From positions 1 to 32,868 of IMG/VR virus record IMGVR_UViG_3300032093_000512: a DNA stretch of 32,868 bases. One strand, written 5' to 3'. This DNA comes from a virus. The position numbers were made by a program, and so were the translations under genes. The notes under the pieces were generated by a model that saw only the letters and a program-made list of their open reading frames with translations, made no database searches and had not been told where the DNA came from. This document shows, piece by piece, positions 1 to 6,004 of this stretch (its first letter is position 1; the number at the start of each line of letters is the position of its first letter).

Positions 1-110
1 ACGAAACCTTTGGCGGCAAGTTCGGCGGCTGGGGTGTCTACCCCGGCTATGGCGGCGCCCCTGACAGCACATTCACCCACTGGATGCCCCTCCCGGAGCC
101 CCCAGCATGA
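1..110 (+). CDS. DUF551-like protein, C-terminal fragment
   Basis: Frame 3 is open from the left edge to the TGA at 108-110; the start lies outside the window. The visible 35 residues are rich in Gly, Trp and Tyr and end with THWMPLPEPPA. A terminal W-M-P-L-P-E-P-P is the hallmark of DUF551 proteins, small phage and prophage proteins of unknown function. The stop overlaps the next ATG (ATGA), so the two genes are probably translationally coupled. Family recognition rests on this tail motif only. Confidence 0.65.
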   Translation, partial: ETFGGKFGGWGVYPGYGGAPDSTFTHWMPLPEPPA

Positions 111-307
111 CCCGCACCCGCCCGCTCCAGACAGCCGCCGAACTCCGCGCCGAGCGCCACGCCCGGACGTTCCTGCCTCGCCAGCTTCCCCCGCCTGACC
201 CGCGTGTGGCCCGGCTCGCTGCTGAAGGCTACGTGCCCGTCCAGATCGCTTCCATGCTGCGGATGCCCGTCGCGGATGTGAGGCTGATGTTGGCGGTGAA
301 GTCATGA
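107..307 (+). CDS. small helix-turn-helix-like protein, unknown
   Basis: A 66-residue basic protein with no family I recognise. The N-terminal half is rich in Arg and Pro. The C-terminal half, about residues 34-62, reads as two or three short helices with a turn (VARLAAEGYVPVQIASMLRM), resembling the sigma-70 region 4/HTH pattern in which AAEGYVPVQIASML would contain the turn. A DNA-binding role is an inference. It is bracketed by ATGA overlaps on both sides (107-110 and 304-307), which supports the start and shows that it belongs to one polycistronic chain. Confidence 0.55.
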   Translation: MTRTRPLQTAAELRAERHARTFLPRQLPPPDPRVARLAAEGYVPVQIASMLRMPVADVRLMLAVKS

Positions 308-822
308 GGACCGAAGTCATCGGAGACGCCACGCCCATCAAGGGCACCACGATTTACCTGCTGCGCGGCCGGATCGGAGGCCCTGTAAGGTACGTTGGAA
401 AAACAGCCCGTTATATGTGCGATCGCCATAAGCAGCACTTGCGAGAGGCCAAAAAAGGGCGCTCGCTTCCCGTGTGTCGTTGGCTGGCAAAGCAGCCTGC
501 AAGTGTCATTGAAGCCGTGGAATTTGTTCCTGACGGGCAAGATTGGGCCGCTCGGGAGCGTTACTGGATACAGCATTACCGGAACGTTGGCGCCCCGCTG
601 TTGAATTTGACAGACGGGGGCGAGGGGCTTTCTGGTCACTCGCCTACGCCTGAACACCGCGCGAAAATAGCAGCCAAACTTCGGACGGGCGCACACTTTG
701 CGTGTGAGGTTTGCGATCAACAGTTCTGGCGCAAAAAGCGGGACATCCAGGCTGGGCACAATCGCTTCTGTTCTCGGCGCTGCGCGAACACGCGCCACAA
801 AGGCAAGGGGCTGTTCCAATGA
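304..822 (+). CDS. GIY-YIG family nuclease with NUMOD3-like and zinc-finger parts
   Basis: This 172-residue protein resembles free-standing GIY-YIG endonucleases of phages. The first motif appears as TTIYLLRG (residues 15-22) and the second as RYVGKT (29-34), followed by R41 and H42; E85 in ARERYWIQHY is the expected metal-binding glutamate. NLTDGGEGLSGHSPTPEHR looks like a NUMOD3 DNA-binding motif, and the C-terminus has a CEVC...CSRRC zinc-binding pattern. Such enzymes cut DNA and often act as homing endonucleases. It starts in an ATGA overlap with the preceding gene and ends in one with the methyltransferase. Whether it is mobile, or cuts unmodified competitor DNA, cannot be told from the sequence. 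Confidence 0.85.
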   Translation: MRTEVIGDATPIKGTTIYLLRGRIGGPVRYVGKTARYMCDRHKQHLREAKKGRSLPVCRWLAKQPASVIEAVEFVPDGQDWAARERYWIQHYRNVGAPLLNLTDGGEGLSGHSPTPEHRAKIAAKLRTGAHFACEVCDQQFWRKKRDIQAGHNRFCSRRCANTRHKGKGLFQ

Positions 823-1544
823 CCAGTCCGAAAAAAGTGACAATTGGCGATGCGGAACTTTGGTTAGGCGATTGCCTTGAGGTTCTGCCTACGCTGGGGC
901 GGGTGGATGCTGTCGTGACTGATCCGCCTTATGGGATTGGGCGGGACGGGCAGAAACGCACAACAGGCGGCAACGGCGGACGCAAAGAATACGCTTTCAA
1001 GGGCTGGGATGCAAGCCGCCCTGAAGCGCCGATTTTTGCTGCAATGCTAGACATGGCTGACGAGGCGGTCATCTGGGGCGGCAACTACTTTGCAGATTTG
1101 CTGCCTCCGAAGGGCAAATGGCTTGTCTGGGACAAAGGCCAGCGGATCAATCAATCGGACGGCGAGCTTGCCTATACCACCCTTGACGGCGCGCTCCGCA
1201 TCTTCACGCAGAACCGCGTGGCCTTGCTTGTAGAAGGCGCTCAGCACCCGACACAGAAGCCGCTGGAGGTGATGCGCTGGAGCATTCTTCAGCTTCCCGA
1301 TGCAAAGACAATCTGCGACCCTTTCATGGGCTCCGGCACCACAGGCGTAGCCGCCCTACAGCTTGGCCGGAAGTTCATCGGCATAGAGCTGGACCCCGGT
1401 TACTTCGACATTGCTTGCCGCCGCATCGAGGAAGCATGGCGCCAACCGCGCCTCTTTGACGAACCGAAGGCAAAGCCCGAACCGGCGCCTTCGCTCTTTG
1501 ACGCAACCCAAACCGTAACAACAACACACGCGAGGAAGACATGA
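819..1544 (+). CDS. orphan DNA methyltransferase (beta-class, N6-adenine or N4-cytosine type)
   Basis: SAM-dependent amino-methyltransferase of 241 residues. The catalytic motif IV is DPPY (residues 35-38), followed by HPTQKP (143-148) and the SAM-binding motif I DPFMGSGT (167-174). Motif IV before motif I defines the beta class. DPPY is commonest in N6-adenine enzymes, but the base cannot be assigned from this alone. I chose the ATG at 819 because it overlaps the preceding stop as ATGA and has a purine-rich stretch (AGGCAAGGGG) about 8 bases upstream; the in-frame ATG at 711 would overlap the nuclease by more than 100 bases. No restriction partner is visible, so protection from host restriction or regulation by methylation is likely. 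Confidence 0.92.
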   Translation: MTSPKKVTIGDAELWLGDCLEVLPTLGRVDAVVTDPPYGIGRDGQKRTTGGNGGRKEYAFKGWDASRPEAPIFAAMLDMADEAVIWGGNYFADLLPPKGKWLVWDKGQRINQSDGELAYTTLDGALRIFTQNRVALLVEGAQHPTQKPLEVMRWSILQLPDAKTICDPFMGSGTTGVAALQLGRKFIGIELDPGYFDIACRRIEEAWRQPRLFDEPKAKPEPAPSLFDATQTVTTTHARKT

Positions 1545-1882
1545 CCGCCACAATACACACGCCGTACAAGGACCAACTGGAAAGCGCGCTAGAGCGCATG
1601 ATGTTGCCGCCCCGGTTCCCGCATCACGAAGTCATGGTGGACGGGCGACTGATCCCGAACCTTGAATGTCGCAGGGACGGCGACACGATCACTTTCCTGC
1701 TTGACCGGCGCTTTGCTCTGGATGTGCCAATCGACCTCGCCATCCCGGTCGCCAGCTTCGTTGCCAACGCAATGGCGATAGGCGCTGGATACCCGTGGCA
1801 CGGAGCCGAAAGCAAGAGCGCGCCGTTTGCCATGAAGTGCATGGAAGCCTCGGTCAGCACTGAGCCGGGAGTGCCGATATGA
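1541..1882 (+). CDS. hypothetical protein
   Basis: A 113-residue protein that I do not recognise. It has an amphipathic N-terminal helix (KDQLESALERMM), a central segment with alternating charged and hydrophobic residues suggesting strands, and an alanine-rich hydrophobic stretch (IPVASFVANAMAIGAG) that is short for a membrane helix. It starts in an ATGA overlap with the methyltransferase and ends in another with the next gene, so its reading frame is well supported by context. Function unknown; it travels with the accessory genes. Confidence 0.7.
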   Translation: MTATIHTPYKDQLESALERMMLPPRFPHHEVMVDGRLIPNLECRRDGDTITFLLDRRFALDVPIDLAIPVASFVANAMAIGAGYPWHGAESKSAPFAMKCMEASVSTEPGVPI

Positions 1883-2124
1883 CCGAGGATGAAGCGAAGA
1901 TGACCGACAAGCTGGAAATTCTGGCTCGGGCTTGGATTGAGTGTGATCCGAACCGCCAGCCTGCTGACCCCGACGAAATCATGACCCAAATGTCGGGCGA
2001 GTTGAAGGATCAGCCCCGCTGGCGCTGGTTCATGCCGCGCGCCGTAGCGCTGGAAGAATACCTTGAACGGCATGGCTTTGTCATCGTCCGTGCTGAGCGC
2101 GTCGGCCTAGCGGGGCGCCCATGA
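1879..2124 (+). CDS. hypothetical protein, small and acidic
   Basis: An 81-residue protein without a recognisable domain. It is helical and rich in Trp and charged residues (DKLEILARAWIECD, QPRWRWFMPRAVALEEYLERHGF). Repeated WxW-type residues and a C-terminal amphipathic helix suggest a small soluble globular protein. Both ends are ATGA overlaps (1879-1882 and 2121-2124), which is the main support for the call. Confidence 0.6.
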   Translation: MTEDEAKMTDKLEILARAWIECDPNRQPADPDEIMTQMSGELKDQPRWRWFMPRAVALEEYLERHGFVIVRAERVGLAGRP

Positions 2125-2183
2125 TCCCCCTCATCCTCCTGATCCAACTCATGGGCGCCGTCGTCTGGGCAGGTGCGGAATGA
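2121..2183 (+). CDS. 20-residue membrane peptide
   Basis: A very short reading frame, ATG at 2121 to TGA at 2181-2183. It begins MIPLILLIQLMG, and 18 of its 20 residues are hydrophobic or small, enough for one membrane-spanning helix. It is linked on both sides by ATGA overlaps, exactly like its larger neighbours, and fills the gap between the genes ending at 2124 and starting at 2180. The alternative is that it only carries ribosomes across the gap for reinitiation. It has no assignable function. Confidence 0.4.
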   Translation: MIPLILLIQLMGAVVWAGAE

Positions 2184-2797
2184 ACCCCGCCGCAAACTAC
2201 ATCATCGGCTCCTGCCGCCCGTGGAAATACGGATACATCCGCCGCGAGTATACCCGCTCCCGCGAAGACGGGCACGGGGAATACCTCGTCTGCGCTATCC
2301 ACGGCCTGCGTGTGATCGAAGGCGAAAGCCTCTGGTTCCAGTGCATGATCATGGAAGGCAAAGGCGCAGGCGCTGGGTTCATGGCCCCGATTGAAGCGTT
2401 TTGCCATCGCATCCCCGACGAACCCCGCGCCAAGGGCGAGCCCGTGGACATGAACATGATCCAACCATGGGACACGTTTTCGTCCAGCTTTGGCGTTCAC
2501 GAGTTCGAGTTCCACCGGCACATGCGCGCCGTGATCCTGCCAGCCAGGATGGATGCAACCTACTGGTTCACCATCGACTTTGCCGAAAGCAGCCTTGCCG
2601 AGAACGCAGACCAGCACAAGCACCTGCACCTGTTCGAGCTGGCAGACGGCAACATAGGCGCGTTTCCGAACAACCGCGTGCTGTGGAACGACCCGGCGTT
2701 TTGCAAGCCGACTGAAGAGCGGCCTGATTTCACAAGCCTGTGGGGCGAGTTTAGATCGGAAGGCGTTCTGCCCGTTGGAGGTGGAAACCCATGGTGA
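2180..2797 (+). CDS. hypothetical protein
   Basis: A 205-residue protein that I cannot assign. It appears soluble, with mixed strands and helices, many aromatic residues and a His-rich segment (QHKHLHLFELADG) in the C-terminal third. There is no signal peptide or membrane segment. The start is an ATGA overlap with the tiny membrane peptide and the end overlaps the following gene by 7 bases. Its position among accessory genes suggests a non-structural role. Confidence 0.7.
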   Translation: MNPAANYIIGSCRPWKYGYIRREYTRSREDGHGEYLVCAIHGLRVIEGESLWFQCMIMEGKGAGAGFMAPIEAFCHRIPDEPRAKGEPVDMNMIQPWDTFSSSFGVHEFEFHRHMRAVILPARMDATYWFTIDFAESSLAENADQHKHLHLFELADGNIGAFPNNRVLWNDPAFCKPTEERPDFTSLWGEFRSEGVLPVGGGNPW

Positions 2798-2973
2798 GAC
2801 CGCACTCCTTCCGCTGCCAGTTCAACTGGCACCGCTACGATGAAACCGACGAATTTGGCCGCACGTGGTGTTCCCGCTGCGGCGAACGCCAGCCCCGCCG
2901 CTTCGCCCAAATCCAACCCGCTGAAGACGTTGGCCGCGTGATGAACCGGCCACGCACGAAAGGTCAACGCTGA
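2791..2973 (+). CDS. small zinc-binding protein, DUF1660-like
   Basis: A basic protein of 60 residues. It has a CxxC pair in TWCSRCGERQ plus an upstream Cys and His (FRCQFNWHRY), so one zinc could be held by the four ligands C9, H13 and the CxxC. This short arrangement resembles the DUF1660 prophage proteins, whose function is not known. It overlaps the preceding gene by 7 bases and ends in TGATG, sharing one base with the next start. Family placement is tentative; zinc binding is likely. Confidence 0.6.
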   Translation: MVRPHSFRCQFNWHRYDETDEFGRTWCSRCGERQPRRFAQIQPAEDVGRVMNRPRTKGQR

Positions 2974-3500
2974 TGCCTTGGTTCGCTTTTACCGCCCGCC
3001 ACGAAGTCAAAGCCGCTCAGGAGCTACGTAGCGAGGGCTACAACGCCTATTGCGTGCAAATGGTAGACCGGCGCAAGCGTCACCGCCACCGGGCCAAGGG
3101 CGGGGCTGTGTGGGAGCCTCACGCCATTGTGGCGCTCAAGGGCTATGTGTTCATAGAGGCCGATTTCCCAGACCTGTGGGCCATTGGCAAGCTGCGCCAT
3201 GTCAGCCAGCCCGTGCGGTTCTGCGGTCGTCTACGGCCCATCCCAGACGCACAGCTTGCGGCTATCCTGTCAGACCGGGGGCAATACTTCCGGGATGACG
3301 ATCCCCCGAAAGCCCTTTCCCGCAAGGCGCCTGCCCACATCGCCCCCGGCGACAATGTGCGGTTTGACTTTGCCGCTGAAGCGATTGACGCGCCTGTCAT
3401 GGCCGTAGACGGAGAAACCTTGCTCGTGAAGCTGAACCGGATGATACTTGGCCGGGATACGATGCGGATCAGGGCGGAACTGGTGGAGAAGGTGGGGTGA
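2973..3500 (+). CDS. NusG/RfaH-family transcription antitermination protein
   Basis: This 175-residue protein has the two-domain plan of NusG and RfaH. The NGN domain runs from about residue 2 to 110: PWFAFTARHEVKAAQELRSE is the characteristic first strand and helix, and ALKGYVFIEAD matches the conserved PLFPGYVFV-type strand. A KOW-like C-terminal domain follows (IAPGDNVRFDF, GETLLVKLNRMI, residues about 123-172). Family members bind RNA polymerase and suppress pausing or termination, in some cases at specific promoter-proximal sequences. It starts at the TGATG junction with the zinc protein and lies just upstream of the noncoding boundary before the late genes, so control of late transcription is a reasonable inference. 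Confidence 0.85.
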   Translation: MPWFAFTARHEVKAAQELRSEGYNAYCVQMVDRRKRHRHRAKGGAVWEPHAIVALKGYVFIEADFPDLWAIGKLRHVSQPVRFCGRLRPIPDAQLAAILSDRGQYFRDDDPPKALSRKAPAHIAPGDNVRFDFAAEAIDAPVMAVDGETLLVKLNRMILGRDTMRIRAELVEKVG

Positions 3501-3769
3501 CCATTGACAGCTTCGGTCGGCTTGGTGACGTGGTAAAAGCCTTGCTTGGTGTTTGGCTTATTTGCGTTTGCATGGTGGGCACCTTTGAAGTGCTGGGGAA
3601 AGCCTACTCCGTTCTGTATCCGCAGATATACACCGACCCGGACACTGGCTGCCAACTGAAAGCCGTCTACCGTGACGGCAAGCTAATTGGGTTTAACCCT
3701 GTCTGGACCGATGACAACGCGCTTGCGGGCTGTAAACGTCAGCCTATTGACCTAATCCGCGAACCCTAG
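3497..3769 (+). CDS. small membrane protein, unknown
   Basis: This 90-residue protein has one predicted membrane helix at about residues 12-34 (LLGVWLICVCMVGTF), followed by a soluble part with two cysteines (DTGCQLKAVYRDGKLIGF and AGCKRQ). The start is a GTG at 3497 that overlaps the NusG-like stop (GTGA); I see no better start. The C-terminal part could be periplasmic with a disulphide, which is an inference. It is the last gene before a 215 bp noncoding stretch. Confidence 0.65.
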   Translation: MTIDSFGRLGDVVKALLGVWLICVCMVGTFEVLGKAYSVLYPQIYTDPDTGCQLKAVYRDGKLIGFNPVWTDDNALAGCKRQPIDLIREP

Positions 3770-3784
3770 CACAACATACACGCT

Positions 3785-3830
3785 TCAGGTTGATCCGCAC
3801 GCAGCCCAAAGGGCCGAGCCGCGAACCTGA
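3785..3830 (+). repeat. nested inverted repeats, candidate RNA element or operator
   Basis: TCAGGTT (3785-3791) and AACCTGA (3824-3830) are perfect 7 bp inverted arms. Between them GCCC-AAA-GGGC (3804-3814) forms a small inner stem. No run of T follows, so it is not a typical intrinsic terminator. It could be an RNA structure read by the NusG-like protein or an operator; that is inference. Confidence 0.4.
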
Positions 3831-3941
3831 TCCACGGGGGCCGGGCTAACCGCGACGCCTCCATGTGCGAAGCAATGCCACAACGCAGCGCGATAGTGAG
3901 CCGGGCCCCGGACGACTCCAGACGACTCCCCTTGTGTCCCC

Positions 3942-3959
3942 AGCCGGTCACCCCCGGCT
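3942..3959 (+). repeat. GC-rich hairpin upstream of the 3985 gene
   Basis: AGCCGG, a 6-base loop TCACCC, then CCGGCT form a perfect 6 bp stem ending 15 bases before the AGGAG ribosome site at 3975-3979. No T-tract follows. It may stabilise the 5' end of a late transcript. Confidence 0.35.
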
Positions 3960-3974
3960 CTCTCCCGCGCTGAC

Positions 3975-3979
3975 AGGAG
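3975..3979 (+). promoter_or_regulatory. Shine-Dalgarno AGGAG deciding the start at 3985
   Basis: AGGAG lies 5 bases before the ATG at 3985. It identifies the true start of the 134-residue protein; the frame stays open 120 bases further upstream, but without a ribosome site. Confidence 0.75.
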
Positions 3980-3984
3980 ATCCC

Positions 3985-4389
3985 ATGAGACTTATCCCGA
4001 TGGAAGAAGCGCGCTTGGTCGAGCAAGCGTGGAATGCCCAGCAGGCCGTCAATGGCCCTGAGCATACGGCAGACGTTGCCCTGCGCAACAAGCTGTCCGG
4101 CGAATTGCAAGAGGTTCACGACAGGGTAAACAAGCGTCTGGACAATTACTCGCGCGCCATGAACGCGCTGCGCGACTATCACCAGATTGAAGTGGAGTCC
4201 GGCGAAGCTGAGCCGGCCGACAACGAGGACGCCGCGCAAGTCATCAACGGCTACGGCCACACCTACGATTCGGATGAGTGGAAATATGTCGGCCCGAAAA
4301 CGTCGATAACCATGACAAACGGCGTTGTCGGTTTCGCGCATGACGACGACATTTTTGAAGACTTCACCCCGCCCGCACGGGCTGACTAG
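3985..4389 (+). CDS. hypothetical acidic protein
   Basis: A protein of 134 residues, starting at the ATG that follows AGGAG. The first half is helical and possibly coiled coil (QEVHDRVNKRLDNYSRAMNALRDY); the second half is strongly acidic (VESGEAEPADNEDAAQ, HDDDIFEDF). No family recognised. It is the first gene after the noncoding boundary and so probably opens the late block. An early regulatory or DNA-mimic role for such an acidic protein is possible but unsupported. Confidence 0.75.
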   Translation: MRLIPMEEARLVEQAWNAQQAVNGPEHTADVALRNKLSGELQEVHDRVNKRLDNYSRAMNALRDYHQIEVESGEAEPADNEDAAQVINGYGHTYDSDEWKYVGPKTSITMTNGVVGFAHDDDIFEDFTPPARAD

Positions 4390-4398
4390 GAGAGCGCT

Positions 4399-4596
4399 AT
4401 GACCCCTGAACAAAAACGAGTTGCCATGTTCGTCTGCGCCATTCTGGTTGGCGTTGGCGCTTACGTCCTGACCAGCAAGATCGTCTTTGACGGCGCTGCG
4501 ACCCCGAAAGAACTGCTGACCTTTGCCGGCGTGCTTGTCTCTGCCGCTGCTGGCGTATGGGCCGGCGCTGCGTTCTGGAAGCAGAACAAGCCCTGA
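4399..4596 (+). CDS. two-TM small membrane protein, holin candidate
   Basis: A 65-residue protein with two predicted membrane helices, VAMFVCAILVGVGAYVL (about residues 8-24) and LLTFAGVLVSAAAGVWAGAAF (about 39-59), joined by a short loop with a charged KE pair, and ending in a basic tail (WKQNKP). Size and topology match class II holins, but many small phage membrane proteins look alike, and this one lies far from the lysozyme gene. An AGGAG at 4388-4392 precedes the ATG at 4399 by 6 bases. The stop overlaps the next start (TGATG). Confidence 0.65.
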   Translation: MTPEQKRVAMFVCAILVGVGAYVLTSKIVFDGAATPKELLTFAGVLVSAAAGVWAGAAFWKQNKP

Positions 4597-4673
4597 TGCT
4601 GTTCGCAGCCGCCATCCTGCTTTGCCTCGCGCTCGGTTGCCTCATCGCAATCGGGCGTATTGCGTGGCGCTGA
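4596..4673 (+). CDS. 25-residue membrane peptide
   Basis: ATG at 4596 shares a base with the preceding stop (TGATG) and the frame ends at TGA 4671-4673. The peptide opens MLFAAAILLCLALGCLIAIG and ends with RIAWR, so one hydrophobic helix is followed by a positively charged end, expected to stay in the cytoplasm. Coupling to a two-TM protein suggests a partner or modulator, as in holin pairs; that is inference. Too short for homology-based support. Confidence 0.45.
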   Translation: MLFAAAILLCLALGCLIAIGRIAWR

Positions 4674-4722
4674 ATTTCCAGCGGCTGATCAGTATCGGCT
4701 CGTTCAGGCGCTGAAATCCCTA

Positions 4723-4743
4723 GCCGGGAGGGGTGTTCCCGGC
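4723..4743 (+). repeat. GC-rich hairpin in the 4674-4813 gap
   Basis: GCCGGGA (4723-4729), a 7-base loop, and TCCCGGC (4737-4743) form a perfect 7 bp stem. No T-run follows, so intrinsic termination is doubtful. It may be an RNA-processing or stability element between the membrane-peptide genes and the 4814 gene. Confidence 0.45.
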
Positions 4744-4777
4744 ACCCAATCCCCCGTCCTTCAAACTTGCATGACCA

Positions 4778-4794
4778 GCGCCCATTCCGGGCGC
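4778..4794 (+). repeat. second GC hairpin before the 4814 gene
   Basis: GCGCCC (4778-4783), loop ATTCC, and GGGCGC (4789-4794) form a perfect 6 bp stem that ends 8 bases before the AGGAG at 4803-4807. A hairpin just ahead of a ribosome site can protect a 5' mRNA end; no promoter was recognised. Confidence 0.4.
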
Positions 4795-4813
4795 CTAACC
4801 ACAGGAGCTTGTC

Positions 4814-5575
4814 ATGTCGTCTGTACCCGTCCGTTATCCGTCCGGCGTTGCGTCTCGACCCGCAGATCACCTGTACGGCAACTTTCCCCGTCCTGACCCG
4901 TCGCAGGTCTGGCAGTTCTTCGATGACTTCAACGGGTTCACCGTTGCAGCGGCCGGCGTCACCGGCTGGCACCTTGATGAGGTAAACACCGGCACCGGCC
5001 CGACGATGCTGGATGAGTTCGGCGGCGTGGTTCAGTTTGAGGCGGACACTGCCCAGGGCGACAACTACCATTACCAGCTTGCGATCAACACGACCCCGTT
5101 TGAGCCGGTCAAGCTGATTGCTGGCAAGAAAGCATGGCTTTCCACCTGCTTCAGCATCGAGGACGCTGACCAGAACAGCGTGTTCATCGGCGCGCACATC
5201 ACGGCAGATGACATTCTTGGCACTGAGCCGACTGACCAGTTCGGGGTGCGTGCCCTGCTTGGTGTGCTGACCTGCATTGCAGGCAAGACGGCATCGACCG
5301 AAGTTGTCGGCACCCTTGTTGCCGCCATGACCGACAGTGTGCGTTATGCGATCTATATGTACTATGACGGCAAGGACACGGTGCGCTGCCAAGCCTATAC
5401 CGTGGTGAGCGATGTCTACACGCTCGTAGGTTCGGCCAGCCTTGATGTCACCTCGTCCACTGCGGGCGACCTGCTGCCCGACACTGAAATGACCATCGCG
5501 TTCGCCCATGAGGCAAACGACACCGGCACAGACAAGTTCCAGCTTGACTGGATTCACATTTCCAGGGAGCGCTGA
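4814..5575 (+). CDS. beta-rich protein, possible ConA-like lectin-fold virion protein
   Basis: A protein of 253 residues, with AGGAG 6 bases before the ATG. After a 30-residue lead it is almost entirely beta-like, with patterns seen in concanavalin-like jelly rolls: FFDDFNGF near the start, AWLSTCFSIEDADQNSVFIG in the middle, VRYAIYMYYDGKDTVRC later, and a final strand FQLDWIHISRER. There is no signal peptide. The fold assignment comes from reading the pattern, not from a match I can name. Neighbouring genes are a second beta-rich protein and the terminase, so a head decoration or other virion surface role is plausible. Confidence 0.65.
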   Translation: MSSVPVRYPSGVASRPADHLYGNFPRPDPSQVWQFFDDFNGFTVAAAGVTGWHLDEVNTGTGPTMLDEFGGVVQFEADTAQGDNYHYQLAINTTPFEPVKLIAGKKAWLSTCFSIEDADQNSVFIGAHITADDILGTEPTDQFGVRALLGVLTCIAGKTASTEVVGTLVAAMTDSVRYAIYMYYDGKDTVRCQAYTVVSDVYTLVGSASLDVTSSTAGDLLPDTEMTIAFAHEANDTGTDKFQLDWIHISRER

Positions 5576-5578
5576 TCC

Positions 5579-5962
5579 ATGGCCGACGCCGTAGCCAGCC
5601 AGACCCTTTTGAACGGCCCGCGCAATTGCGTGATGAAGTTCACCAACCTGTCAGACGGCACGGGTGAATCGGCCGTCACGAAGGTCGATGTATCCGCTCT
5701 GGGCTACAGCCGGGTCCGCATCGACAAGATACACTACACCTGTTCCGGCATGACGGTTCGCCTCCTGTGGGACGCGACAGCCGATGTGCCGATCTTCGAG
5801 CTTGGCCCCGACAAGACCAGCACGCTGGATTTCACGCACTTCGGCGGGCTCCGAAACAACGCAGGCGACGGCGTCACGGGTGACATCAACTTCACCACAG
5901 TCGGCCATTCATCCGGCGACAGCTACTCAATTATCCTTGAGATGGTTGCCACCCCAGCCTGA
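5579..5962 (+). CDS. beta-rich phage protein, possible decoration or structural protein
   Basis: A 127-residue protein preceded by AGGGAG (5563-5568). It begins MADAVASQTLLNGPRNCVMK and continues with KFTNLSDGTGESAVTKVDVS, a pattern I associate with a conserved small phage structural or unknown family found near head genes. The remainder alternates strands and turns, as in a beta-sandwich (VRLLWDATADVPIFELG, SYSIILEMVATPA). The role in the virion is unproven. It follows the lectin-like protein by 3 bases, suggesting joint expression. Confidence 0.65.
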   Translation: MADAVASQTLLNGPRNCVMKFTNLSDGTGESAVTKVDVSALGYSRVRIDKIHYTCSGMTVRLLWDATADVPIFELGPDKTSTLDFTHFGGLRNNAGDGVTGDINFTTVGHSSGDSYSIILEMVATPA

Positions 5963-6004
5963 TAGCGCCTGAGCTCCGCGCGCATAAGCCGGGGCGCCTC
6001 ATGA

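Larger units (their letters stand above)
3770..3984. other. noncoding boundary region between accessory/early block and late block
   Basis: This is 215 bp without a convincing gene: a reading frame enters from 3865 but has no ribosome site before the ATG at 3985. It holds a 7 bp inverted repeat with a small stem nested inside (3785-3830), a tandem duplication of GACGACTCC (3911-3929) and a 6 bp GC hairpin (3942-3959). I could not find a convincing -35/-10 pair or a T-tract terminator. A phage promoter or antiterminator loading site would fit here, but none is proven. Confidence 0.5.

Noticed and set aside
711-818. Upstream extension of the methyltransferase from an ATG at 711
   Set aside because: It would overlap the GIY-YIG gene by over 100 bases; the ATG at 819 has the ATGA overlap and an upstream purine-rich site, and the homologous part begins after it.
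3869-3897. Sigma-70-like promoter using GATAGT as -10
   Set aside because: No acceptable -35 sequence lies 16-18 bases upstream.
3865-3984. N-terminal extension of the 3985 gene
   Set aside because: The added 40 residues are Pro/Arg/Thr-rich without structure, and the AGGAG is placed for the ATG at 3985.
4397-5557. Long minus-strand open frame (386 residues)
   Set aside because: It lies opposite two well-supported + strand genes, is rich in Arg and Gln of low-complexity type, and has no ribosome site or family resemblance. High GC makes such shadow frames common.
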